A stretch of 39,887 nucleotides of DNA. It comes from Clostridia bacterium. Its GTDB lineage: Bacteria; Bacillota; Clostridia; Oscillospirales; CAG-272. Made by a program: the position numbers and the translations under genes. The stretch covers positions 1 through 39,887 of the forward strand of contig JAFVOQ010000054.1 in the NCBI GenBank assembly GCA_017505785.1. The letters run 5' to 3'. Positions 14,812 to 23,062 of the stretch are shown here, one piece after another; within the stretch, counting starts at the first letter, position 1, and each line of letters opens with the position of its first letter. Below the pieces are notes generated by a model. That model was given only the letters and a program-made list of their open reading frames with translations, did no database searches and had not been told where the DNA came from.

Positions 14812-14843
14812 GAAAAGCTCCTTATTTCAAATTGTCGCAAGCG

Positions 14844-15539
14844 TCAGATCAAAAAGCCCGACATGCCCACCAAAGCAAACATGCCCTTCAGGATAAGGGA
14901 GGAGAGCAGATTGATGAGCGCGGAAAGAGGTCCGGTCAAAAGCAGGATCATCACCACAAGGGTGATCGTGCGCTCGTGCTGCATGACCTTGTAGTAAAGG
15001 CGCGGGGGCAAAAAGACGTAGAAAATACGCGACCCGTCAAGTGGGGGCACGGGCAACAGATTGAATATTGCCAGTGTGATGTTCATGTAAACGCCGTAGT
15101 AAAGGAAGAGGATAGCAAAATAAACAAGGTTAAATTGCAGCTCGGTTTTTACGGGCAGCTCGGCAAGCCAGCCAAACCCTACAAAACGGAGCAAGAGCAG
15201 AAAAACAAAGGAGAGCAGGAGATTGGAAAGCGGCCCCGAAAGCCCTACCAGCGCGATGTCGCGACGGGGCTTTTTAAAATAACGTGAGTTGATCGGTACA
15301 GGGTTTGCCCAACCAAAGCCCGCCAGCAGCATGCAAAGAAAGCCAATGGGATCCAGGTGCTTTACGGGGTTGAGGGTAAGACGCCCAAGGTTTCTTGCCG
15401 TGGGATCACCCAACCGCCATGCAACATAGCCGTGCGCGGTTTCATGCAACGACAGGGAAAGAAAAATGATGGGTAACGAGAGTAGCATGCCAATCAGATA
15501 GGATTGCATATCGCCGCCACCGAGCATATAACGAAACAT
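14844..15539 (-). CDS. Site-2-type intramembrane metalloprotease, M50 family
   Basis: A 231-aa polytopic membrane protein with about five to six transmembrane segments. The zinc site is complete: HETAH (H32, E33, H36) in the first conserved helix and [10 protein letters not shown] (D168) in the later one. This is the short M50B/YwhC-like type without PDZ domain, which cleaves membrane-embedded substrates; natural substrates are generally unknown. In Firmicutes such a gene is commonly found just upstream of scpA, as here, and it is probably translated from the same transcript. AAGGAG upstream of ATG 15539 supports the start. Confidence 0.9.
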   Translation of the reverse strand: MFRYMLGGGDMQSYLIGMLLSLPIIFLSLSLHETAHGYVAWRLGDPTARNLGRLTLNPVKHLDPIGFLCMLLAGFGWANPVPINSRYFKKPRRDIALVGLSGPLSNLLLSFVFLLLLRFVGFGWLAELPVKTELQFNLVYFAILFLYYGVYMNITLAIFNLLPVPPLDGSRIFYVFLPPRLYYKVMQHERTITLVVMILLLTGPLSALINLLSSLILKGMFALVGMSGFLI

Positions 15540-15571
15540 AAAAGACTCCTTTTAAAAACAGCTAACAGAGG

Positions 15572-16870
15572 TTAAACGTCGTTTCTTACAAGATCCTCAA
15601 AGCTCTCGCGCCGCACGGCAATGCGTGCCTTGCCTTCGCGCACCAAAATCACGGGCGGGCGGGGGAGGCGATTGTAATTCGATGCCATGGAGTAGTTGTA
15701 CGCGCCTGTTGAAAGCACGGCGAGAATATCACCGCGCGCGGCGCGCTGAATGGGCATATCCTCACCGATCAGGTCGCCCGATTCACAGCATCTGCCCGCT
15801 ATGGTCGCGCGGTAATCGGCAGGCTCTCCCGCACGGTTCGCGATCAGAGCCGTGTATTCCGATTGGTAAAGGGCATAGCGTGGGTTATCCGGCATGCCGC
15901 CGTCAACCGAAATATAATTTTTAAAGCCGGGGATCTCCTTCACACTGCCTACGGTGTAAAGTGTGATGCCTGCCTCGGCAACCAGCGAGCGTCCGGGCTC
16001 TAAGATCACGCGCGGCATTGCAACGCCTACCTCTTTTGCCTTGCTGTGCACGATCGAAGCGATCTTTGCAATGGCATCGGCATAATCCATAGTGGGATCG
16101 GCATCGGTGTAGCGCGCGCCAAAGCCGCCGCCAAGATTTAACTCCTCGGCGGAAAAGCCTGTTTCACGCTTCACATCGGCGATATAACGCATCATGATAT
16201 CTGCCGCATCGCGGAAGGGCGAGAGATCAAAAATTTGTGAGCCCACGTGGCAGTGAAAGCCTACAAGGCGCACGCCGTTAAGCGAAAGTGCCAGCTTGGT
16301 GATCTCAAGTGCGCCGCCCGTTACAATGGCATTGCCAAACTTTGAATCCACGTTGCCTGTGGAGATCGCGCGGTGGGTATGGGGGTCAATACCGGGGGTA
16401 ATGCGCAGTAAGATGCGCTGTACCTTTCCCACCTTCTTTGCCAGGGCGTCAAGTGCCAAAAGCTCATCGGTATTATCTACTACAATCGTGCCAACGCCCA
16501 TTTCGAGAGCTCCCGTAAGATCGGCATCGGTCTTGTTGTTGCCGTGGAAATAGATGCGCTCGGCAGGAAAGCCCGCACGCTTTGCGGTATAAAGCTCGCC
16601 GGCAGATACGCAGTCAATGCCAAGCCCTTCCTCGGCGGCAATGCGGTAGATCTCAGTAAAGCAAAGCGCCTTTGAAGCAAAGGCAGGCAGTGCATTTTCG
16701 CCGAAATGCGTGCGTGCGGCAGTGAGATAGGTACGAAAGCGCGCGCGGATCACGGCTTCGTCCATGATATAAGCAGGTGTACCAAACTCCTTGGCAAGTT
16801 CAACGGTATCCATGCCGCCAATGGTCAGATGTCCCTGCTCGGTTGTGTCAAGGTGAGAATGTAAGATCAT
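15572..16870 (-). CDS. lysA: Diaminopimelate decarboxylase
   Basis: A 432-aa PLP-dependent fold-III enzyme that converts meso-diaminopimelate to L-lysine. K67 in AFASKALC is the PLP lysine; GFHCHVGSQI, the glycine-rich NLGGGFGARY phosphate loop, EPGRSLVAEAG and the C-terminal CESGDLI are all present. The length is normal for LysA. The start has AAAGGA 8 nt upstream. It lies between a histidine phosphatase gene and the M50 protease gene in the operon, a neighbourhood seen in other clostridia. Cytoplasmic. No lysine riboswitch was seen in the 21-nt gap upstream, so control must come from the operon promoter. Confidence 0.96.
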   Translation of the reverse strand: MILHSHLDTTEQGHLTIGGMDTVELAKEFGTPAYIMDEAVIRARFRTYLTAARTHFGENALPAFASKALCFTEIYRIAAEEGLGIDCVSAGELYTAKRAGFPAERIYFHGNNKTDADLTGALEMGVGTIVVDNTDELLALDALAKKVGKVQRILLRITPGIDPHTHRAISTGNVDSKFGNAIVTGGALEITKLALSLNGVRLVGFHCHVGSQIFDLSPFRDAADIMMRYIADVKRETGFSAEELNLGGGFGARYTDADPTMDYADAIAKIASIVHSKAKEVGVAMPRVILEPGRSLVAEAGITLYTVGSVKEIPGFKNYISVDGGMPDNPRYALYQSEYTALIANRAGEPADYRATIAGRCCESGDLIGEDMPIQRAARGDILAVLSTGAYNYSMASNYNRLPRPPVILVREGKARIAVRRESFEDLVRNDV

Positions 16871-16891
16871 AAGGGTGTCCTTTCGGGATTT

Positions 16892-17518
16892 TTATAATAG
16901 GTCTTCACCGAGGTGCTCGGTGATCGAAATTTTTTCGGGGGTCAGTGTGCCGCTTTCGTAGCGCAGAATGTGAAGCGAGGCATTCGGCACGGCAACCTTA
17001 CGCGTATAGGACTCTACCGTGCCAAACAGTGCCTCCACAAGAAGCGCGCGCACAGGCGTCATATGAGAGCCGACAAGCACAGTCTTGCCCTCATTTTCCT
17101 CGGCAATGCGCTTGATGCAGGCAACCACACGGGCATAGACCTCGCGAGTGCTCTCGCCCTCGGTCGGAGAGGCGTTCACGGGAGATTCGGAAATCCAAGG
17201 GTGAAAGTCCTCGGGGTATTTTTCGGCAAGCTCGGTGAAGGACAGACCCTCCCAACGGCCGCCGTTCACCTCGATGAGTCCCTCTTCGGGTATCACGGGA
17301 AGCCCCAATCGCTCGGCGGTCGGTCGCACCGTATCCATGGCGCGAGAGAGGGGGCTGGCGTAAATCTTGTCGATACGCTCACGCGCTAAGAGATAGTCGG
17401 CTACCGCCTCGGCTTGTGCTCTGCCGTGGGGGGTGAGGGGCGTTTCGGTAACGCCGGCAAAAATATCGGCAACGTTTGCCATACTGCGCCCGTGGCGCAC
17501 TAAAATGATACGTGTCAT
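16892..17518 (-). CDS. Histidine phosphatase family protein, second of a tandem pair
   Basis: A 208-aa branch-1 histidine phosphatase (phosphoglycerate-mutase-like fold). The RHG motif is at 8-10 (ILVRHGRSMANV), the second catalytic arginine is in YASPLSRAMDT, the acid is in EVNGGRWEGLSF and the late histidine is in LVGSHMTPVRALL. Substrates in this group vary widely (alpha-ribazole phosphate, sugar phosphates, phosphoglycerate); the length and motifs fit the broad-specificity GpmB/CobC-like group rather than the glycolytic mutase. It follows a paralogue by 13 nt and precedes lysA by 21 nt. No cobalamin gene is nearby, so a cobC assignment is not supported. Confidence 0.87.
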   Translation of the reverse strand: MTRIILVRHGRSMANVADIFAGVTETPLTPHGRAQAEAVADYLLARERIDKIYASPLSRAMDTVRPTAERLGLPVIPEEGLIEVNGGRWEGLSFTELAEKYPEDFHPWISESPVNASPTEGESTREVYARVVACIKRIAEENEGKTVLVGSHMTPVRALLVEALFGTVESYTRKVAVPNASLHILRYESGTLTPEKISITEHLGEDLL

Positions 17519-17531
17519 AGAAAACCTCTCT

Positions 17532-18146
17532 TTATTTTTTGGCTTCTAAGTGCTCCTTTACCTCGTGTGCCACTTGGGTGAGCTTGCCATTTTCATAGTG
17601 ATAGATGTCCATGGCGGTGTTGGCGATCGCGGGATGCTTGCGTGCCATGGTATAAGAGTCACCTGCCGCCATGCAGCTGATACAGCGTACGCCCCCTGCG
17701 TGCGTGACGATCATCACGGTCCTGCCCTCATTTTCGGCAACGATCTTTTGCAGTGCCTTTTCGGTACGCACAAAAAGATCATAAAAGGATTCGCCACCGG
17801 GGTAGGGGTAGGTTATATCCTCAAGAAGCTGTGGGTGTGCCTTGTAGCCGCGGTCAACCTCCTCAAAGGGCATCCCCGTCCACTCACCCACGTCAATTTC
17901 GCGCAGCTCGGGCATCGGTGTGATCTCAAGTCCAAAGTGTGCCGAGGTGGGTGCGGCGGTGTTGAGGGCGCGCGAGAGGTCGCTTGCATAGATCGCATCG
18001 ATTTTTTCGTGCGTAGCAAGATAGGCCGCAAGGCGTTGTGCCTGTGCCTCGCCCTCGGCAGTCAGGGGCGCATCAAGCTGCCCCGTGTAGCGGCGTGTGG
18101 CGTTGGTGACAGTATAGCCGTGTCTGACAACAATTAATCTGATCAT
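17532..18146 (-). CDS. Histidine phosphatase family protein, first of a tandem pair
   Basis: A 204-aa branch-1 histidine phosphatase: RHG at 8-10 (LIVVRHGYTVTNA), second arginine in YASDLSRALNT, acid in EIDVGEWTGMPF, late histidine in IVTHAGGVRCI. It is clearly related to the next gene but diverged across most of its length, so the duplication is old. Its start lies 4 nt after the engB stop codon, implying translational coupling. The substrate is unknown. The PGGESFYDLFVRTEKAL segment resembles alpha-ribazole phosphatase and broad-specificity sugar-phosphatase relatives. Confidence 0.87.
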   Translation of the reverse strand: MIRLIVVRHGYTVTNATRRYTGQLDAPLTAEGEAQAQRLAAYLATHEKIDAIYASDLSRALNTAAPTSAHFGLEITPMPELREIDVGEWTGMPFEEVDRGYKAHPQLLEDITYPYPGGESFYDLFVRTEKALQKIVAENEGRTVMIVTHAGGVRCISCMAAGDSYTMARKHPAIANTAMDIYHYENGKLTQVAHEVKEHLEAKK

Positions 18147-18150
18147 ATGC

Positions 18151-18753
18151 TTATGCCTTTACGCCCGTAAAGCGGGAAATGATGCGCCAGACCTCCTCCT
18201 TGCCCTCGCCCTTTAGCGAGGAAAAGGGAATGATCGGCGTGTCGGTTGGGATATCGGGGTGATCGGCAAGGCGCGCGAGGGCTGCCGCGCGTTCGGTCTT
18301 GTTCAGCTTATCCGCTTTGGTGGCAATCACGGCAAAGGGAAGCTCTGCTTCGGCAAGATAGCGCAGCATCATCACGTCGTCGGCAGTGGGGCCGACCTTG
18401 AGGTCGATGAGCTGTAATACCAGCGCAAGCCGATCGATGTTTTTGTTCGCGGTGAAAAATCCGTCGGTGAGTGCCGACCATTTCGCCTTGTCGGCGGGAG
18501 GACGCTTTGCGAAGCCGTAGCCGGGCAGATCCACCAAAAAAAGCTTACCGTCAACGTCGTAAAAGTTAATGGTAATGGTCTTGCCGGGCGCACCGCTGAC
18601 ACGTGCAAGTGACTTGCGAGCGAGAACGGTGTTGATCAGTGAGCTTTTCCCCACGTTAGAGCGCCCCGAAAGCGCGATCTGCGGCACGGGGTGAGAGGGA
18701 AACTGGCGTATCTCGCCCGCACTGATAAAAAGCTTTGTGTTTTGTAAATTCAT
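18151..18753 (-). CDS. engB: Ribosome biogenesis GTP-binding protein EngB/YsxC
   Basis: A 200-aa TRAFAC GTPase needed for 50S subunit assembly. The G1 loop GRSNVGKS is at 30-37, G2/switch I around KTITINFYDVD, G3 DLPGYGFAKRP and G4 TKAD (in VIATKADKLN); the length is standard. It follows lon by 15 nt, the same pair order as lonA-ysxC in B. subtilis, and co-transcription is likely. The ATG is preceded by AAGGAG. Confidence 0.97.
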   Translation of the reverse strand: MNLQNTKLFISAGEIRQFPSHPVPQIALSGRSNVGKSSLINTVLARKSLARVSGAPGKTITINFYDVDGKLFLVDLPGYGFAKRPPADKAKWSALTDGFFTANKNIDRLALVLQLIDLKVGPTADDVMMLRYLAEAELPFAVIATKADKLNKTERAAALARLADHPDIPTDTPIIPFSSLKGEGKEEVWRIISRFTGVKA

Positions 18754-18768
18754 AAAAACTCCTTGGGT

Positions 18769-21171
18769 TTATGCCTGTTTGGCGGTTTCGGGAATATGGC
18801 AGGAAACGCGGCCGGTACCCTTCAAAGCCTCACGGCAGGAAATGCCACCGACCAGGGCGTGCTCAAGCACGTCAAAAAGACTGCGGCAGGGCAGAATTTC
18901 AAGTGCCGCCACGGCATCGGGATCAAGCAGCGGGATGTCGCGCATGTTGCCCTCGGGGATAAGAACGGTCTTTACACCCGCTATCGCGGCTGCCATGGTC
19001 TTTTCCTTTAATCCGCCAATGGGCAATACGTTGCCCGTCAGTGTTACCTCACCCGTCATGGCAATGTCGTGCCGCACGGGCTTGCCCGAAAGGGCACTTA
19101 CCAGTGCCGTTACCATGGCGGCACCGGCAGAGGGACCGTCCTTGGGTACAGCACCCTCGGGGAAGTGGATGTGCAGATCGTATGTTTTATAAAAATCGGC
19201 AGGAATATCAAATTTACCTGCATTGGCACGCAGATAGCTTACCGCAATGCGTGCGGATTCCTTCATTACGTCGCCAAGAGAGCCCGTGAGCTCGATCTTG
19301 CCGTCGCCGGGAAAGGGCAGAGCCTCCACCTTTAAAAGGTCGCCGCCTGCCTCGGTATAGGCAAGGCCGTTTACCACGCCGCAAATATCCTCGCCTTCCG
19401 CCTTCTCGCGCGGCAGCTTGCGGGGACCCAGCAGCTCCTCTAAGGTTTCGTTTTTGACGGTTGTAAGACCGCGCACACCGCATGCCACGCGCTTTGCGGT
19501 TTTGCGGCAGATGTTCGCGATCTCGCGCTCCAGGTTTCTCACGCCTGCCTCGCGGGTATAATCGTCAATAATGCCCGAAATCGCCTCATCGGTGATGCGT
19601 AAGCGGCGGCGGTCAAGGCCGTGGCGCTTTAATTGCTTCGGTATGAGATGATTTTTTGCAATCGCCATTTTTTCGGATTTGGTGTATGTGGTCAGCTCAA
19701 TGATCTCCATGCGGTCAATGAGGGGCTTCGGTACGCCCTCAAGGGTGTTTGCCGTTGCGAGAAACAGGCATTCGGAAAGATCAAAGGGGATCTCCGTGAA
19801 ATGATCGCGGAAATGCTTGTTCTGCTCACCGTCAAGCACCTCAAGCAGTGCCGAGGAGGGATCGCCGTGCGAATTTCGCGTCATTTTGTCGATCTCGTCA
19901 AGCAAAATGAGGGGGTTGCAGCAGCGCGCCTGTGTGAGTGCCGCGATGATGCGCCCGGGCATTGCGCCAAGATAGGTCTTGCGGTGTCCGCGGATGTCCG
20001 CCTCGTCACGCACGCCGCCAAGCGACACGCGTACGTACTTGCGGTTCATAGCACGCGCGATCGATTGCGCGACCGAGGTCTTACCAACACCGGGAGGGCC
20101 GACAAGACAAATGATCTGATTGCCGAGTGTGGGATTTAGCTTGCGTACCGCAAGAAATTCAAGAATACGCTCCTTTACCTTGGTGAGGCCCTCGTGATCG
20201 GCATCGAGGATCTTTTGGGCAGCCTCGATATCTACGCGATCCTCGGTTCTTATGTTCCAGGGCAGCTCAAGGCAAACATCAAGGTAAGATCTCAGCACGC
20301 TCGCCTCCGAGGAGCCAAAGGGCGTTTTCGCCATACGGGAAAGCTCCTTTAAAAGCTTTTTCTCGGTTTCCTCGGGCATGTGTGCCGCGCGAATACGTGC
20401 CTCAAACTCATCAAATTCACTCTCGCCCGCATCGCCAAGCTCTTCTTCGATCGTGCGCAGCTGCTCTCGCAAGTAAAATTCCTTTTGATTTTGATTCAAA
20501 CGCTCGCGCACCTCGCGATGAATTTCTATTTCACAGCGCAAAAGCTCGGTTTCCTCTTGCATGAGTGGCAACAGGCATTCAAGGCGTTCGGTGGGATCAT
20601 AGGCCTCGAGTATCAGCTGCTTGTCCTCGCCGCGCACCAGTATGTTCGCCGCCACAAAATCCGCAAATGCACCGGGTGATTTTATTTCCTTTGCGGTCTT
20701 TATCACATCGTCGGTAATGGTGGGTATGAGGTTTTTCATTTCATCAAGCAACCGCGCGCCCTCGCGCAGCATCGCCTCGTCACGCAGATCGGGCGTGCTG
20801 ATCTGCTCGATTGTTTTTACAAGCACCGAGGCTGTGTAGTAGTCTGCAAAACGGTGCAGATCAAGCATGTCGGCACGGGCATATCCCTCCAAGATCACGC
20901 GCATGGTGCCGTCCGGGGTCTTTACACTTTGCTTGATCTTTGCTACGGTGCCTGTTTTATAAAACAGATCTGCCGTCAGCTCGGTTGCGGCGGGTGCTTG
21001 CAGGGAAATAAGAAATACGAAGGCATCGGTCGCATTGGCGGCATCCGCGGCGGCGATCGATACATCATCGGTCAGTTCAAAATTAACAGGGATTGCAGGA
21101 AAAGCTGTAATGCCCCCGAGGGGTATGACGGGCAGGGTCAGCTTGTCTGCCTTTTCAAAGTACTGTGCCAT
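18769..21171 (-). CDS. lon: ATP-dependent protease Lon (LonA)
   Basis: An 800-aa LonA protease: N-terminal substrate-binding domain (1-about 205), coiled coil (about 205-275), AAA+ module with Walker A GPPGVGKT at 358-365 and Walker B LILLDEIDKM, and a C-terminal S16 protease domain with the Ser-Lys dyad S681 (PKDGPSAG) and K724 (in GGLKEK). It degrades misfolded and regulatory proteins in the cytoplasm. Length and dyad spacing match E. coli Lon (S679/K722). It is the first gene of a putative 12-gene operon, with its own promoter at 21213-21241. No HrcA or CtsR operator was recognised upstream. Confidence 0.98.
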   Translation of the reverse strand: MAQYFEKADKLTLPVIPLGGITAFPAIPVNFELTDDVSIAAADAANATDAFVFLISLQAPAATELTADLFYKTGTVAKIKQSVKTPDGTMRVILEGYARADMLDLHRFADYYTASVLVKTIEQISTPDLRDEAMLREGARLLDEMKNLIPTITDDVIKTAKEIKSPGAFADFVAANILVRGEDKQLILEAYDPTERLECLLPLMQEETELLRCEIEIHREVRERLNQNQKEFYLREQLRTIEEELGDAGESEFDEFEARIRAAHMPEETEKKLLKELSRMAKTPFGSSEASVLRSYLDVCLELPWNIRTEDRVDIEAAQKILDADHEGLTKVKERILEFLAVRKLNPTLGNQIICLVGPPGVGKTSVAQSIARAMNRKYVRVSLGGVRDEADIRGHRKTYLGAMPGRIIAALTQARCCNPLILLDEIDKMTRNSHGDPSSALLEVLDGEQNKHFRDHFTEIPFDLSECLFLATANTLEGVPKPLIDRMEIIELTTYTKSEKMAIAKNHLIPKQLKRHGLDRRRLRITDEAISGIIDDYTREAGVRNLEREIANICRKTAKRVACGVRGLTTVKNETLEELLGPRKLPREKAEGEDICGVVNGLAYTEAGGDLLKVEALPFPGDGKIELTGSLGDVMKESARIAVSYLRANAGKFDIPADFYKTYDLHIHFPEGAVPKDGPSAGAAMVTALVSALSGKPVRHDIAMTGEVTLTGNVLPIGGLKEKTMAAAIAGVKTVLIPEGNMRDIPLLDPDAVAALEILPCRSLFDVLEHALVGGISCREALKGTGRVSCHIPETAKQA

Positions 21172-21212
21172 GGGGAAGGATCCTTTCGGGTATAAACAAT
21201 AATATAGAGTAT

Positions 21213-21241
21213 ATTATAACACATAAATTTGTCATTTTCCA
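21213..21241 (-). promoter_or_regulatory. Promoter of lon and the downstream operon
   Basis: On the minus strand TGGAAA (21241-21236), a 17-nt spacer and a perfect TATAAT (21218-21213), about 42 nt before the lon start codon. Confidence 0.65.
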
Positions 21242-21497
21242 GTGTTTTCTGCGAAAAACATATTATTTATTGTAAATTTGTTTTTGTCGATTCTGCACAG
21301 GGAGCGTTTTGGGCGAGCATGGCTTTGGGTAAAAGATTGCGAATTTGTGAATTTTTTTGGTCGGAATTTTATTTTGACGTAACGTAAAAATACAAAAATC
21401 GGCAAAAGCCACAAAAAAGCGCATGCCGCCATGCCTTTTTTTCTACTTGTGGATATTTTCACGAAAATTCGGTCAAAAAATTGTCGGTTTTTAACAC
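21242..21497. other. AT-rich intergenic stretch without a recognised gene
   Basis: No ORF with start signals is seen. The only structure noticed is a short hairpin (GCATG/CATGC, 21421-21434) followed by seven T on the plus strand. It resembles a weak terminator, but no plus-strand transcript leading into it was recognised. Confidence 0.4.
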
Positions 21498-21526
21498 TTT
21501 ACAAACGCGAAAAAATGCGTTATAAT
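21498..21526 (+). promoter_or_regulatory. Consensus promoter upstream of small RNA C
   Basis: TTTACA (21498-21503), a 17-nt spacer and TATAAT (21521-21526). The expected start is about 21533, well upstream of the separate infC promoter. Confidence 0.65.
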
Positions 21527-21532
21527 GACAAA

Positions 21533-21676
21533 GCGCTCGAAAAGGGGGCGTGGTGCACGGCGGTCAACCTTTGCGCGGAGTGTCAATCTTATGACACCAA
21601 CACGGGCAAACGTTCTTACCGGCCGTGCATTTTTGATGAAGCGCGTTTGGGCAAGCTCCGAACGCTTTTCTATTTA
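21533..21676 (+). ncRNA. Candidate small RNA C upstream of infC (about 145 nt)
   Basis: Downstream of the promoter, TGCACGGC-GGT (21554-21564) pairs with ACC-G-GCCGTGCA (21618-21629) in an 11-bp stem with one bulge. This encloses a 6-bp hairpin GTGTCA/TGACAC (21580-21597). A further imperfect hairpin (21640-21666) is followed by a T-rich tract (TTTTCTATTTAT), consistent with an intrinsic terminator. No reading frame starting inside the transcript has a plausible ribosome binding site. Promoter, nested stem and terminator support a non-coding RNA. An alternative is a long upstream leader of infC. No known class is recognised. Confidence 0.45.
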
Positions 21677-21714
21677 TCGCTCAAAAATTAAAAGAGAAAA
21701 ATTTCAAAAAACAC

Positions 21715-21743
21715 TTGACAAGCACCAAGCACCGTGCTATAAT
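21715..21743 (+). promoter_or_regulatory. Perfect consensus promoter of the infC-rpmI-rplT operon
   Basis: TTGACA (21715-21720), a 17-nt spacer and TATAAT (21738-21743). The expected start at about 21750 gives a leader of roughly 155 nt before infC. Confidence 0.85.
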
Positions 21744-21749
21744 GATCGG

Positions 21750-21904
21750 GCAAAGAAGCAGAACGTTCCGTGTTCTCACCCTGCCGCCAAGGAGCGCGCT
21801 CGGTTGATAGGTCACCTTTTTGGGTGTATTTTGTCGTGCGGGGCGTATGCTTTGCGCGATTTTTTATTTCACCGGGTCAATCCCGGAAATGGAGGTACTG
21901 TTCT
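21750..21904 (+). promoter_or_regulatory. Structured infC leader with attenuator-like hairpin (L20-leader position)
   Basis: The leader contains a 5' domain with AGAAC/GTTCT pairing (about 21757-21774) and a CACC/GGGTG hairpin. A terminator-like hairpin TCGTGC/GCGCGA (21834-21839 with 21854-21859) is followed at once by six T. CCGGG-TCAAT-CCCGG (21872-21886) lies just before the GGAGG. In B. subtilis the corresponding leader is bound by ribosomal protein L20 and causes transcription attenuation. The position and the hairpin-plus-T-tract fit that, but the L20-binding fold was not demonstrated. Confidence 0.55.
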
Positions 21905-22438
21905 ATTAGCGCTTCAAAAGAATTGCTGATCAACGAAGAAATTAAAGAAAAGGAAGTTCGTGTGATCGGTGACGACGGAGAAACACTCGGCATGATGTCC
22001 GGCAACGCCGCACTGAAGATTGCTTATGATCGCGGGCTTGATCTGGTTTTGATCGCACCGCAGGCAACGCCCCCCGTTTGCCGTATTATGGATTACGGCA
22101 AGTATCGCTTTGACCGCGAGAAAAAGGAAAAGGAAGCCAAAAAGAAGCAGCAGGTCGTGGAACTGAAGGAGGTTCAGCTTTCCTGCCGCATCGATGTACA
22201 CGATTTTGAAACAAAGGCACGTAACGCCATTCGTTTCCTCACCGCAGGCAACAAGGTGCGCGTGGTGGTTCGCTTCAAGGGCCGTGAAATGGCGCATCAG
22301 GAGCTTGGCCGCGAGATGCTCACTCGCTTTGAGGCGGCAGTTTCCTCTGTTGGCACCGTGGAAAAGAAGCCCGTGCTTGACGGCAGGATCCTTAGCATGA
22401 TCGTTGTACCGCAGAAAAACACCCCCGCTAAAAATTAA
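21905..22438 (+). CDS. infC: Translation initiation factor IF-3, AUU start codon
   Basis: A 177-aa IF-3 when begun at ATT 21905. The N-domain starts with SKELLINEEIKEKEVRVIG and the linker and C-domain follow (PPVCRIMDYGKYRFDREKK, VQLSCRIDVHDFETKARN, KVRVVVRFKGREMAHQELG). IF-3 keeps 30S and 50S subunits apart and proofreads start codons. No ATG, GTG or TTG sits at the expected place; GGAGG lies 9 nt before the ATT and homology begins immediately after it. The AUU start is the classical device by which IF-3 represses its own translation in E. coli. Longer ORF versions with upstream ATGs would translate through the leader hairpins and are rejected. Confidence 0.95.
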   Translation: MSASKELLINEEIKEKEVRVIGDDGETLGMMSGNAALKIAYDRGLDLVLIAPQATPPVCRIMDYGKYRFDREKKEKEAKKKQQVVELKEVQLSCRIDVHDFETKARNAIRFLTAGNKVRVVVRFKGREMAHQELGREMLTRFEAAVSSVGTVEKKPVLDGRILSMIVVPQKNTPAKN

Positions 22439-22493
22439 ATCCCTTGCGGCGCGTGCCGCCTAAAATAAGATTACGTTTAAAGGAGTAAATAAA

Positions 22494-22688
22494 ATGGGAA
22501 AAATCAAAACGCATAAGGCTTCGGCCAAGAGATTTTCCGTTACCGGCACAGGTAAGGTAAAGATCAATCACTGCCACCATCGCCACAACCTCGGACTCAA
22601 GGATGCAAAGCGCAAAAGACATCTTCGTTCTTCCGCTATCCTTAGCCCCGCTATGACCGCAACCGCGCGTCAACTCATTCAGAAATAA
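22494..22688 (+). CDS. rpmI: 50S ribosomal protein L35
   Basis: A 64-aa basic protein matching bL35: the opening KIKTHKASAKRFSVTGTGKV, the central HRHNLGLKDAKRKRHLR and the C-terminal tail have the family pattern and length. It is the middle gene of the infC-rpmI-rplT operon, with AAGGAG 11 nt before the ATG. Confidence 0.98.
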   Translation: MGKIKTHKASAKRFSVTGTGKVKINHCHHRHNLGLKDAKRKRHLRSSAILSPAMTATARQLIQK

Positions 22689-22708
22689 GATAATCGGAGG
22701 ATCGTAAA

Positions 22709-23062
22709 ATGGCAAGAGTTAAGGGCGCGATGATGACGCGCAAGAGAAGAAATAAGGTGTTGAAGGCTGCTAAGGGCTACTGGGGTGCAAAATCCAAGCA
22801 CTTCAAGATGGCAAAAGAGCAGGTAATGAAGAGTGGCAACTATGCATTCGCAGGCCGCAAGATGAAGAAGAGAGATTTCCGTAGCCTTTGGATCACCCGT
22901 ATCTCGGCTGAGGCAAAGGTAAACGGTATGAACTATTCTACCATGATGCACGGTCTTAAAAAGGCCGGTGTTGACCTCAACCGCAAGATGCTCGCAGACC
23001 TCGCTGTTTCGGATAAGCAGGCTTTTGCTGCTCTCGCAGCACAGGCTAAGGCCGCACTTTGA
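22709..23062 (+). CDS. rplT: 50S ribosomal protein L20
   Basis: A 117-aa bL20 with the family features [39 protein letters not shown] and the [20 protein letters not shown] segment; the length is standard. L20 is an early 50S assembly protein and, in B. subtilis and E. coli, the repressor of this operon. CGGAGG lies about 10 nt upstream. It is followed by an intrinsic terminator and then by an rRNA methyltransferase gene. Confidence 0.98.
   Translation: MARVKGAMMTRKRRNKVLKAAKGYWGAKSKHFKMAKEQVMKSGNYAFAGRKMKKRDFRSLWITRISAEAKVNGMNYSTMMHGLKKAGVDLNRKMLADLAVSDKQAFAALAAQAKAAL

Noticed and set aside
21421..21442. Short hairpin with seven T in the lon-infC interval, read as a terminator
   Set aside because: The stem is only 5 bp and no plus-strand transcript leading into it was recognised, so it is not annotated as a functional terminator.
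21431..21691. 86-codon ORF with two CxxC-like cysteines upstream of infC
   Set aside because: All its possible starts lie in or before the promoter at 21498-21526, and no start codon in that frame follows the predicted transcript start.
21770..21904. N-terminal extension of infC from an upstream ATG
   Set aside because: The extra 45 residues are not IF-3-like and would be encoded by the leader hairpins; GGAGG plus ATT at 21905 fits the family start.
21525..21929. 134-codon ORF spanning the infC promoter and leader
   Set aside because: It runs through a perfect promoter, the attenuator hairpin and the infC start in another frame, with no family similarity.
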